A program made the position numbers and the translations under genes. A model generated the notes under the pieces. That model saw nothing but the letters and a program-made list of their open reading frames with translations, made no database searches and was not told where the DNA came from. A stretch of 64,000 nt of DNA from Balneatrix alpica DSM 16621 (lineage in GTDB: Bacteria > Pseudomonadota > Gammaproteobacteria > Pseudomonadales > Balneatricaceae), in the NCBI RefSeq assembly GCF_000619885.1, contig NZ_JHUZ01000015.1, positions 62,001-126,000 of the forward strand, given 5' to 3'. Of the stretch, positions 18,805-27,354 are shown in pieces. Each line of letters begins with the position of its first letter. Position 1 is the first letter of the stretch.

Positions 18805-20634
18805 CTAACCTTCCAACCGATACCGCAAAGTTAAGTGAGACTTAAACTCCTTCACCACATGGAGCGCCTCTCGTAACAAATCCCTATCCATTCGATCCAT
18901 TTGCTCCACCATCAATAAATTGGGGGTTTCATCCAACTGGTGTCCTCCCTCTGTTCGCTCCAATTGCTGCTGGAGACGTAACTGGATAAAAAGTCCTAGC
19001 GCATGGATCAGGTCGCGGCCCATTTTTTCTGACAGCTGTTGCATCTGCACCAATTGCTCAATGCGTTTGACCGTATTGGTCTCCAGAATACGATGCTCCA
19101 AAGCCAAGGTGCGTACACCATGTACGATGGGGAAGATACCCCCCTTCTTGATATCGAGACCATGCTCCTTACGTTTAATACCGCCAAAAAAGGTCAAGGG
19201 GGTATCAAAATTAAAGACGGCTCGCACAAAGTGAGAAAAGAAGATTTTGTCTCCCGACAACTGGCGCAAAAACCAATTACGTGAAGCTTTAAATAAAGCT
19301 GGGTTACCGGCAACAGGATGCGCATCAACGGCAATCGCCAAGTGCATCAGGTTTTCCCCAGTCGCGGTGGTAGACCAGTCACGCAGGCGCTTAGTCCAGT
19401 CTTCCAGATGCAGTACCCAGTCTGGGTTCGACACCATAATGCCCCCAGGACAAGGGGGATAACCAAAACGACTCAATACGGCAGAAAAAGTTTTCAGTAC
19501 CTCATCACGTTCTGGCCATTGCAAGCCATTACGCATTAGCACTGCATTATCCTGATCGGTTTTGAGGATTTGCTCACGACGCCCTTCACTCCCCATCACC
19601 AATAAGCAGACATGAGGTAGGATCGACTCTGGCACCAACAAATTAAATAGCTTCGCCATCACCTTCTCATTCATCGTGGCGATCAGTTCCATAGCAAACT
19701 GTACTTTTACCCCATGGGATACCAGTGCTCGCACCAAATCATTCAAGCCAACCGCCGCCTCTTCCAAGTCCTCCACCGTTTGCGCTCGCTCAATGCGCAA
19801 GCTCACCACATGGGAGTGGTTCGAGAAGTAACTCAGGACATCCATCAGCTCCAGCACCCCCCCGAGGGCCTGGCCATCTTGCACCACGACTCGTTCAATC
19901 TGATGCTCCGTCATCAACACCAAAGCATTGAACAGATAATCATCGGGATGCACCGTAATCAGGCGATAGGAAGCAATATCCGCCACCTCCGCACTAACCG
20001 ACAGCCGGTTAACGACCAGCGCATTAAGCATGTCTGTCCCGGTCACCATGCCATAACGCCCCCCACGCTTTACCAGCAAACAGTCCGCCTTACGTTCGCG
20101 CATCAAGCTATAGGCTTCTTCAATGCTGGTGCCTTCCAGCACCAGCAAAGGGTCTCGCATACAGGAGTCAGCCACCTTGGCCAACATGAACTCCGTCATA
20201 TCCTGGTTACGCGAGTTCTGCGCTTTAAGTTGCGCCTTGACGGCCAAATCATTACGGAAGTAATCGGCAAAAGCAGGGTTCGTATCGACCAACTCGAGCA
20301 AAATACGTGTCGGCAAAATCTGACAAAGGGTTTCTTCGACGGCCACAAAGTTGTGGATCGCATGACCCCGCATAGAGGACCAGGCGCCAAAATAATCATC
20401 ATTGGTGTAGTGAACAAAAATATGCTGGACCTGACTTTGCCCCTGATTTTGCACATCCTGTTCAGCCACTCGCCCCTTTAAAATAATATGCAGCCCTTCC
20501 GGTGGCTCTCCCGCTTTAATAATCACCTCCCCTTGCTGGAAGTAGGCGATATCCAAATTATCCTGCAACAGGCGCAGTTCTTTGGGGGTCAGCAAATTAA
20601 AGGGGGGCTTATTGGCATTAAAGGTGGCGCTCAT
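18805..20634 (-). CDS. Cyclic-nucleotide-binding, CBS and DUF294 nucleotidyltransferase-like protein
   Basis: A cytoplasmic protein of 609 residues. Residues about 1-130 form a cNMP-binding domain (GEVIIKAGEPPEGLHIILKG), about 150-270 two CBS domains, about 290-430 a DUF294 nucleotidyltransferase fold with MGSEGRREQILKTDQDNA, and the rest the DUF294 C-terminal helical domain. The GSEGR...DxD pattern is that of GlnE/GlnD-type nucleotidyltransferases. Proteins of this type are thought to be signalling regulators; substrate unknown. The ATG at 20634 has AGGAGG 7 bases upstream, whereas the longer frame, starting 23 codons earlier, has no such site. Confidence 0.85.
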   Translation of the reverse strand: MSATFNANKPPFNLLTPKELRLLQDNLDIAYFQQGEVIIKAGEPPEGLHIILKGRVAEQDVQNQGQSQVQHIFVHYTNDDYFGAWSSMRGHAIHNFVAVEETLCQILPTRILLELVDTNPAFADYFRNDLAVKAQLKAQNSRNQDMTEFMLAKVADSCMRDPLLVLEGTSIEEAYSLMRERKADCLLVKRGGRYGMVTGTDMLNALVVNRLSVSAEVADIASYRLITVHPDDYLFNALVLMTEHQIERVVVQDGQALGGVLELMDVLSYFSNHSHVVSLRIERAQTVEDLEEAAVGLNDLVRALVSHGVKVQFAMELIATMNEKVMAKLFNLLVPESILPHVCLLVMGSEGRREQILKTDQDNAVLMRNGLQWPERDEVLKTFSAVLSRFGYPPCPGGIMVSNPDWVLHLEDWTKRLRDWSTTATGENLMHLAIAVDAHPVAGNPALFKASRNWFLRQLSGDKIFFSHFVRAVFNFDTPLTFFGGIKRKEHGLDIKKGGIFPIVHGVRTLALEHRILETNTVKRIEQLVQMQQLSEKMGRDLIHALGLFIQLRLQQQLERTEGGHQLDETPNLLMVEQMDRMDRDLLREALHVVKEFKSHLTLRYRLEG

Positions 20635-20805
20635 GGTAAGCCTCCTGCTGCGGCCGAAAATAGACATTGGCGTTAAGACCCGGGCTCGCAAGCCCTGACG
20701 CAAATGCCCTCAACAATACTTACCGCTCCACCTTATTGTGAAAAGCGGTTCTACCACTACGCCACTCAGGTGTGACGCTAGGCATACATCATTAATCCTA
20801 ACCTA

Positions 20806-20842
20806 TAAAAAAGGAGGCACACCGTTTCTGATGGGCCTCCTT
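20806..20842 (-). terminator. Rho-independent terminator after the symporter gene
   Basis: On the minus strand an eight-base-pair perfect stem (AAGGAGGC with GCCTCCTT, at 20842-20835 and 20818-20811) is followed by a run of T (complement of A at 20807-20812). It lies about 60 bases after the stop of the symporter gene and should end that transcript before the DUF294 gene. Confidence 0.8.
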
Positions 20843-20848
20843 CTGGGT

Positions 20849-20865
20849 GGGTGCCTAGGGCACCC
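20849..20865. repeat. Perfect hairpin GGGTGCC-TAG-GGCACCC
   Basis: A seven-base-pair perfect inverted repeat with a three-base loop, seven bases from the terminator stem and 36 bases after the symporter stop. It has no T-run of its own. It may protect the 3' end of the mRNA or assist termination. The remainder of the gap from 20635 to 20805 holds the promoter and leader of the DUF294 gene; I see no gene in it. Confidence 0.5.
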
Positions 20866-20900
20866 GCGCATCATTTAGCATATGCCATGCAACACATGCC

Positions 20901-22736
20901 TTAGTGAGAGTGGGCTTCGCCCGCACCACGAGGAACACGGATATCTTCAACAATATCCTGGATCTCCTGGGGAGGAGCAGCTGTAACAGAGCTCACCGCA
21001 TAGGCCACAACAAAGTTGATGATCATACCTACAGTGCCGAAACCTTCAGGGCTAATACCCAGGAAGAGCTCGTCTTTGGTACCGCCCATGAACTTGAAGT
21101 AGACGATGTAGATAGCAGTCACAATCAGACCCACCAACATACCGCTGATTGCCCCTTCTTTGTTCATCCGCTTGGAGAAAATCCCCATTACGATGGCTGG
21201 GAAGAAGGATGCCGCTGCCAAGCCAAAGGCCAAGGCCACCACCTGAGCAACGAAGCCTGGAGGATTGAGACCGAAGTAACCCGCTACGCAGATTGCCACC
21301 ACAGCAGCACCACGAGCAGCCATCAGTTCTTGGCTTTCAGTAATATTGGGAGTCAGGGTCTTCTTCAACAGGTCATGAGAGATCGCCGTAGAGATAACCA
21401 ACAGCAGACCCGCCGCAGTAGACAGCGCTGCTGCAATTGCACCGGCTGCTACCAGAGCGATAACCCAGTTTGGCAATTGGGCGATCTCGGGGTTCGCCAG
21501 TACCATGATGTCACGGTCAACATAGATTTCGTTGAAGAAAGGCTGTTTGCTTGCATCAAAAGCAGCCTGTTCACCGCTCACACCGTTGGACACCAGACGA
21601 TGACCGTCTTCGGCGCGCTTATCACCATCAAACTCAGGCTTACCACCAGCGAAGGCCACACCGTTTGCGTACTGCACTTTGCCGTCACCATTGACGTCAT
21701 GCCAAGCGATCAGACCAGAGTTCTCCCAGTTCTTAAACCACTGGGGCATTTCTGCATACTGAGTGCCCTGACCGTCAGAGCCGTTTACGGTGTTGATCAA
21801 GTTCAGACGACCAATCGCCGCCACAGAGGGTACCGTGGTGTACAGAATGGCGATGAACAACAGCGCCCAACCAGCAGAGGTACGGGCATCTTTTACGCGA
21901 GGAACGGTAAAGAAGCGCACGATGACGTGGGGCAGACCTGCTGTACCGGCCATCAAAGCAACCGTCAGGAAGAACAGATCAAGCAGATTACCTGTGCCCT
22001 GAGTGGTGTACTGGGTAAAGCCCAACTCGACCACCAATTCATCCAGCACCTGTAATACCGGCTTACCCGCCAGTTCAGCGTTAAAGCCTTCCGCAACACC
22101 AGCCCCCAAACCTACCTGTGGGAAGAAGTGGCCGGTTACCTGCATAGTCAGGAACACCGCTGGTACCGTGTAAGCGAAGATCAATACACAGTACTGCGCT
22201 ACCTGGGTATAGGTGATGCCCTTCATGCCGCCCAATACGGCGTAGAAGAACACAATAATCATACCGATGATGACACCCAGATCGATGGACACATGCAAGA
22301 AGCGGGAGAATACAATCCCAACACCACGCATCTGCCCCGCCACATAGGTGAAGGAGATAAAGATGGTACAGATTACAGCTACAGTACGGGCAGTACTGGA
22401 GTAGTAACGATCCCCTACAAAGTCAGGCACAGTAAACTTACCAAACTTACGCAGATAGGGTGCCAGCAACAGCGCCAGCAGCACATAGCCGCCGGTCCAG
22501 CCCATCAGATAACCAGAGCCAGTGTAGCCAATAAAGGACACAATACCGGCCAGAGAGATAAAGGATGCAGCTGACATCCAGTCCGCTGCTGTTGCCATAC
22601 CATTGGCAACCGGAGAAACCCCACCACCTGCTACATAGAACTCTTTGGTGGAGCCAGCACGCGACCAAATCGCGATACCGATGTAGAGAGCAAAGGATGC
22701 CCCTACAAATAGATAGGTTAAGGCGTCAAGGCTCAT
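20901..22736 (-). CDS. Sodium/solute symporter, ActP-like (VC_2705 subfamily)
   Basis: A 611-residue integral membrane protein of the sodium:solute symporter family with about 13 hydrophobic helices. Characteristic segments are GVSPVANGMATAADWMSAAS near the N-terminus, GYTGSGYLMGWTGGY and GTAGLPHVIVRFFTVP in the middle. A soluble insert lies at about 330-400. It belongs with the subfamily that works with a DUF4212 small subunit, encoded 54 bases upstream. The neighbouring CrbS, CrbR and acetyl-CoA synthetase genes point to acetate or another short monocarboxylate as the substrate, taken up with sodium. It differs from enteric ActP, which pairs with YjcH, so I give no symbol. Confidence 0.9.
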   Translation of the reverse strand: MSLDALTYLFVGASFALYIGIAIWSRAGSTKEFYVAGGGVSPVANGMATAADWMSAASFISLAGIVSFIGYTGSGYLMGWTGGYVLLALLLAPYLRKFGKFTVPDFVGDRYYSSTARTVAVICTIFISFTYVAGQMRGVGIVFSRFLHVSIDLGVIIGMIIVFFYAVLGGMKGITYTQVAQYCVLIFAYTVPAVFLTMQVTGHFFPQVGLGAGVAEGFNAELAGKPVLQVLDELVVELGFTQYTTQGTGNLLDLFFLTVALMAGTAGLPHVIVRFFTVPRVKDARTSAGWALLFIAILYTTVPSVAAIGRLNLINTVNGSDGQGTQYAEMPQWFKNWENSGLIAWHDVNGDGKVQYANGVAFAGGKPEFDGDKRAEDGHRLVSNGVSGEQAAFDASKQPFFNEIYVDRDIMVLANPEIAQLPNWVIALVAAGAIAAALSTAAGLLLVISTAISHDLLKKTLTPNITESQELMAARGAAVVAICVAGYFGLNPPGFVAQVVALAFGLAAASFFPAIVMGIFSKRMNKEGAISGMLVGLIVTAIYIVYFKFMGGTKDELFLGISPEGFGTVGMIINFVVAYAVSSVTAAPPQEIQDIVEDIRVPRGAGEAHSH

Positions 22737-22790
22737 GACTAAGACCTTCCTCAGGCAATTATTATTGTAGTCAGATCAGGCACTTGCCGA

Positions 22791-23057
22791 TCACTCATGG
22801 ACATCGTACTTTTCATCCAGCTTGTTCATGCTGATGGCATAAGCCACGATGAGAAGCAGGAAGACGTAGATGGATCCTTGCTGTGCAAACCAGAACCCAA
22901 GCTTAAAGCCGAAGAACTGGATGGTGTTGAGGGGCTCGACAAAGATGATGCCGCAACCAAAGGATGCCAAGAACCAGATCACGATATAGGTCGTTATCAA
23001 ACGAACGTTTTCGCGCCAGTACTCCTGGGCAGAACTACTCTGCTGATTTACGCTCAT
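22791..23057 (-). CDS. DUF4212 small membrane subunit of the symporter
   Basis: An 88-residue protein with two membrane helices (about 20-42 and 52-74), beginning with a polar stretch that contains YWRENVRLITTYIVIWFLAS, the family signature of the putative solute symporter small subunit. It is encoded just ahead of the symporter on the same strand and the two are probably co-transcribed. Its exact role (stability or sodium coupling) is not established. Its upstream gap of 241 bases is shared with the divergent crbS gene and should contain both promoters; the AT-rich part at 23190-23245 is the most promoter-like. Confidence 0.88.
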   Translation of the reverse strand: MSVNQQSSSAQEYWRENVRLITTYIVIWFLASFGCGIIFVEPLNTIQFFGFKLGFWFAQQGSIYVFLLLIVAYAISMNKLDEKYDVHE

Positions 23058-23298
23058 AGCACTTACCTTGTTGTTGTTGTGTTAAGGGTGAGGAAAATGC
23101 GCAACTTCAATCTAGCAAAGGAGTTGCAAACACCACGACAGACTTTAGTCGCAAGGACTCGTGCAACGGCTACCAAAGCCCACACGCCAACAAAAATAAT
23201 CAATAAAAACAAATAGTTATGAACACAAAAAACAGCCTAGACTATGGTCGTAGCCTCGCTGACTGGCTCACTCCCTATAATGCAGAAGGACTTCACTG

Positions 23299-26200
23299 AT
23301 GGGCGCTAGCATGCTGCAAGGCTGGTTGATCGTACTTATTTCTCTGGCCTACCTCGGCATGCTCTTTGCTATTGCCTACTGGGGGGACCAGCAATCACAC
23401 CGGCGTCTACGCAACCAACGCAAGCCCATTATTTACAGCCTCTCTTTGGCGGTGTACTGCACATCCTGGACGTTTTACGGTGCAGTAGGACGCGCCGCCT
23501 CAACCGGCTGGGAATTCATGGCCACCTATATTGGCCCGATCATCGTGTTCGGGTTAGGCATCAAGGTTGTCAGCAAGCTGGTACACGTCAGCAAGAAACA
23601 AAACATTACCTCCATTGCCGACTTTATTGCCTCGCGCTATGGCAAGAGCCAAACACTGGCCGCCTTAGTGGCAATCATGACCGTGATCAGCATCCTGCCC
23701 TACATTTCCTTGCAACTTAAAGCCGTGGCGATGAGCTACAACGTGCTGACTGGTATTGCTGATAGTGCCGCCTCCAGTGGCAGTGATACCGCGCTATTCG
23801 TCGCCCTGCTGATGGCCATTTTCGCCATCTTGTTCGGCACCCGACATATTGATGCCACAGAGCACCATGAAGGGATGGTGTTAGCGATTGCCTTCGAATC
23901 TTTAATCAAGCTGGCCGCCTTTCTATCGGTGGGATTCTTTGTCGTCTTTGGCATTTACAACGGTTTTGAAGATCTATTCCTCAAGGCCTCAGTTCAGTTG
24001 GAAAACAACCAAAACTTCCAGAAAGACATTCTTGCCGGCAGTTTCTTGACCGAGATTATCCTGTCCGTGATTGCGGTCATCTGTCTGCCACGCCAATTCC
24101 ATGTCACCATCGTTGAAAATACCCACCCGCAAGACTTACGTACCGCTCGCTGGCTTTTTTCGCTCTATATGATTTTGCTGGGTATTTTTGTGCTGCCCAT
24201 TGCGACTGCCGGCATGGCCACCTTTCCCTCCGGTTTCGTCAATGCCGACACCTTTGTATTAACTCTACCCTTGAGCGCCAAGGCTGATGGTTTAGCCATC
24301 TTTGCTTTTATAGGCGGGCTTTCCGCTGCCACCAGTATGGTGATTGTCGCCAGCATTGCGCTGAGTACCATGGTCTGCAACGACATCATTATGCCGCTGC
24401 TATTCAAGGTGGCAGGGCGACGCCTCTCCAATCAAACCGATGTTGGCGAGCTACTGCTCAAAATCCGCCGCATTACCATTTTCTGCTTATTATTACTGGC
24501 TTACTTCTACTACCGCTTACTCGGCACCCACGCCTCTCTGGCGGATATCGGCTTATTGTCTTTTGTCGCCGTTGCTCAGTTTGCCCCGGCCCTGCTGGGT
24601 GGGTTGTACTGGAAGCAAGGCTGTCGTCAAGGCGTGATGGCAGGACTGATAGCAGGCTTCAGCCTCTGGGCCTATACCCTGATGCTGCCCAGTTTAGCGA
24701 AAGCCGGTATTTTGCCCGATGCCTGGCTTGCAGAGGGCCTGTTTGGCATTGCTTGGCTAAAACCCTACGCGCTCTTTGGCTTAACCGGCCTGGATACTAT
24801 CAGCCACGGTACCTTCTGGAGCCTCAGCTTTAACCTGCTGCTGTACTTTTGGATTTCTCGTCAGGTATCCGGCCGGCTGATTGACCGCATCCAAGCCAGC
24901 AGCTTTGTTGATACCCTGGATGACGGTGGTGCCAATGCCAATAACCGGGTGCAGGGCGACCATGCCAGTGTCGGCGATCTACAGATGCTGGCTGAGCGCT
25001 TCCTCGGCGTAGAACGGGCCCAACGGGCCATTCGCGGTTTTTTCCTTGAGCGCCAACTCAAACCCGCCGCCAGCAATGAACGAGCCAGCGCCGAGTTGGT
25101 GCTGTACTGCGAACGGTTACTGGCCGGGGTCATTGGCGCCTCCTCTGCCCGTATCGTCATCAGTTCGACCTTACGGGGGCGGGATATGCAAATTGGCGAT
25201 GTGGTCACCATCGTCGATGAAGCCTCGCAAATGCTGCAATTCAACCGCTCTCTGCTACAGGCCACGATTGAAAACATTAGCCAAGGCATTACGGTAGTTG
25301 ATAACCAATTGCGCCTGGTGGTGTGGAATCGCGCCTATCTGGATATGTTTGACTATCCGCCAGGACTGATCAGTGTCGGGCGCCCCATTGCAGATATTTA
25401 CCTCTACCATGCGGAGCAGGGTGAATACGGCCCCGGTGTTCCCCAAGAACATGTCAACAAACGCCTGGAGATTCTGCGCCAGGGGCGTACTCACTGTTAT
25501 GAACGACACCGTGCCGACGGTTCTGTACTTGAGGTGCGGGGTAATGCCATGCCTGGTGGCGGCTATGTCACCACTTACACCGATATCACTCAACACAAGA
25601 AAACCGAAACAGCCTTACGTGAGAGTGAACGCTCAATTCGTATCTACACCGATAACGTACCGGCCCTGATTGCCTATCTGGATAATGAGCGCTGCTATCG
25701 CTTTATCAACCACGCCTATCAGGAAACCTTTGGCCTGGATCGCAATACCCTGATCGGACGTCCCTGTTATGAAATTCTCAGTGAAAGCGAATATGAGGAA
25801 CGCAAACCCTATATCGATCGCGTGCTAGAAGGACGCCGACAAACCTTTGAAACCCGTTTGCCTGTACTGCCAGGTGAGCGTGAACGCTATGCCCAAGTGA
25901 CCTATATCCCCCATATCAACGAAGAGGGCCAAATTCTTGGCTACTTCACCCTCTATATTGATATTACCGAACGCCGAAAAGCCGAGCTGGCCCTACAAGA
26001 AACCAACGAAACCTTGGAAATGCGGGTACGTGAACGCACCAAAGCTCTCTCAATCGTTAACCAGGAGCTTCGTAAAGAGAACATTATCCGCGCCCTGATC
26101 GAAGACGAACTGCGCCAGGCCAAGGCCAGTGCCGACGAAGCCAACCTGGGTAAAACGCGCTTCCTTGCCGCCGCCAGCCATGACTTACTACAGCCTCTCA

Positions 26201-27267
26201 ATGCCGCGCGTTTGTTTACCTCCGCGCTGTCACAACGTCACTATGAAAGCGACACCAAGGACTTGATCGAACACCTGGATGGCTCCCTCAAAGCAGCAGA
26301 AGAATTGATCAGTGCCCTCCTGGACATCTCTAAACTTGATGCCGGTGCCCTGATCCCCAATCGCAGCCACTTTTCGCTCAATCAAGTGTTTGATCTGCTC
26401 AAAGCCGAGTTCACCGTACTGGCACAAGAAAAAGGCTTGGATTTCCAGCTGCATCCAAGCCGAGCAGTGGTTCACTCTGACTTACAACTGCTGCGCCGGA
26501 TGGTGCAAAACTTGCTCTCCAATGCCATTCGCTACACCACCCAAGGCAAGGTCGTATTAGGCGTACGCCGAGGCCGCCAAGGGGTACGTATCCAAATTTG
26601 GGACACCGGTGTTGGCATTGCCGAGGATAAAATCAAAGAAATCTTCCAGGAATTTAAACGTCTGGATAACCCACGCCACGCAGACGTGAAGGGGCTTGGG
26701 CTGGGGCTGGCCATCACCGAGCGGATCGCCAAGGTTCTGGAGCATCCGCTGGAAGTCCGCTCGCAAGTCGGTAAAGGCACCTTGTTTAGCATCAGCCTTC
26801 CCTATGGTGATCCCGCCAAGGTCAGCCATACCAGTAAACGCCCTGGCGCCATTGTTCGCCGTAAAGGCGGTCTGGACGGCTTAAAGGTGCTATGCATCGA
26901 TAACGAGGTCAAAATCCTGGAAGGAATGCGCGCCTTACTGGGAGGGTGGGGATGCCAGCTACGCACCGCCACTAGCGCAGAAGAAGCGCTCGCCCAGCTA
27001 CAAGACTGGCGTGCCGATGTGCTGCTGGCTGACTACCATCTGGATAACGACCTTACTGGCGTGATGGCGATTCACCAACTGCGCGCTCACCTCAGCTACC
27101 CGCTACCTGCAATTGTAATCACGGCGGATCGTACTGAGGTGATTCGCAATGAAATTATCCAAGCCGATGCAATGGTGCTCCAAAAGCCGGTCAAGCCCGC
27201 TGCACTGCGGGCCCTACTCAACCGCCAGGCCCAAGGCAAGAAAAGCGAAAATCATCTCGCCCTTTGA
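23299..27267 (+). CDS. crbS: CrbS-like hybrid sensor histidine kinase with symporter-type sensor domain
   Basis: The 1322-residue kinase begins with a complete SSS-type membrane domain (about 1-530, roughly 13 helices), which in CrbS/MxtR/CbrA proteins senses or transports a small substrate. It continues with two PAS domains (about 640-890), a coiled coil, the HisKA box AAASHDLLQPLNAARLF, the HATPase domain (QNLLSNAIRYT, DTGVGIA, GLGLGLAITERI) and a C-terminal receiver domain with ADYHLDNDLTG. In Vibrio and Pseudomonas this kinase, with its LuxR-type partner, switches on acs and acetate uptake. The partner and acs are encoded downstream in this window and the symporter diverges from it. AAGGA lies 8 bases before the ATG; a TATAAT at 23276 has no matching -35. 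Confidence 0.9.
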   Translation: MGASMLQGWLIVLISLAYLGMLFAIAYWGDQQSHRRLRNQRKPIIYSLSLAVYCTSWTFYGAVGRAASTGWEFMATYIGPIIVFGLGIKVVSKLVHVSKKQNITSIADFIASRYGKSQTLAALVAIMTVISILPYISLQLKAVAMSYNVLTGIADSAASSGSDTALFVALLMAIFAILFGTRHIDATEHHEGMVLAIAFESLIKLAAFLSVGFFVVFGIYNGFEDLFLKASVQLENNQNFQKDILAGSFLTEIILSVIAVICLPRQFHVTIVENTHPQDLRTARWLFSLYMILLGIFVLPIATAGMATFPSGFVNADTFVLTLPLSAKADGLAIFAFIGGLSAATSMVIVASIALSTMVCNDIIMPLLFKVAGRRLSNQTDVGELLLKIRRITIFCLLLLAYFYYRLLGTHASLADIGLLSFVAVAQFAPALLGGLYWKQGCRQGVMAGLIAGFSLWAYTLMLPSLAKAGILPDAWLAEGLFGIAWLKPYALFGLTGLDTISHGTFWSLSFNLLLYFWISRQVSGRLIDRIQASSFVDTLDDGGANANNRVQGDHASVGDLQMLAERFLGVERAQRAIRGFFLERQLKPAASNERASAELVLYCERLLAGVIGASSARIVISSTLRGRDMQIGDVVTIVDEASQMLQFNRSLLQATIENISQGITVVDNQLRLVVWNRAYLDMFDYPPGLISVGRPIADIYLYHAEQGEYGPGVPQEHVNKRLEILRQGRTHCYERHRADGSVLEVRGNAMPGGGYVTTYTDITQHKKTETALRESERSIRIYTDNVPALIAYLDNERCYRFINHAYQETFGLDRNTLIGRPCYEILSESEYEERKPYIDRVLEGRRQTFETRLPVLPGERERYAQVTYIPHINEEGQILGYFTLYIDITERRKAELALQETNETLEMRVRERTKALSIVNQELRKENIIRALIEDELRQAKASADEANLGKTRFLAAASHDLLQPLNAARLFTSALSQRHYESDTKDLIEHLDGSLKAAEELISALLDISKLDAGALIPNRSHFSLNQVFDLLKAEFTVLAQEKGLDFQLHPSRAVVHSDLQLLRRMVQNLLSNAIRYTTQGKVVLGVRRGRQGVRIQIWDTGVGIAEDKIKEIFQEFKRLDNPRHADVKGLGLGLAITERIAKVLEHPLEVRSQVGKGTLFSISLPYGDPAKVSHTSKRPGAIVRRKGGLDGLKVLCIDNEVKILEGMRALLGGWGCQLRTATSAEEALAQLQDWRADVLLADYHLDNDLTGVMAIHQLRAHLSYPLPAIVITADRTEVIRNEIIQADAMVLQKPVKPAALRALLNRQAQGKKSENHLAL

Positions 27268-27321
27268 TTTTTGCCTTACTAGCGACACTGAACTAAGAAC
27301 TAACATAGTATCGAGTTCACC

Positions 27322-27339
27322 CCCGGGGGTTACCCCGGG
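27322..27339. repeat. GC-rich hairpin ahead of the sensor-kinase gene
   Basis: CCCGGGG and CCCCGGG flank the four-base loop GTTA, giving a seven-base-pair stem of only G and C just six bases before the GGAG ribosome site of the next gene. It also overlaps a 12-base perfect palindrome, ACCCCCGGGGGT, at 27319. There is no T-run, so it is more likely an mRNA processing or translation-control hairpin, or a protein-binding palindrome, than a terminator. Confidence 0.5.
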
Positions 27340-27354
27340 TCGCTGGAGCCTTGC

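Noticed and set aside
19714-20481. Plus-strand open frame of 255 codons opposite the DUF294 gene
   Set aside because: Shadow of a well-defined gene; no domain and no ribosome site.
20705-20775. A tRNA-like D-arm on the minus strand (GGCGTAGTGGTAGAACC) ahead of a possible stem-loop
   Set aside because: No anticodon stem of five pairs, no TTCGA-type T-loop and no acceptor stem could be formed. It may be a chance match or a tRNA remnant, but cannot be called a gene.
20904-22055. Long plus-strand open frame of 383 codons opposite the symporter gene
   Set aside because: The symporter frame on the minus strand is a clear family member; the antisense frame has no motif and is rich in His, Arg and Gln, as expected of a shadow.
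23150-23175. TTGCAC...TTGC on the minus strand upstream of the DUF4212 gene, like a sigma-54 promoter
   Set aside because: Spacing is one base too long and the first G of the -24 GG is T.
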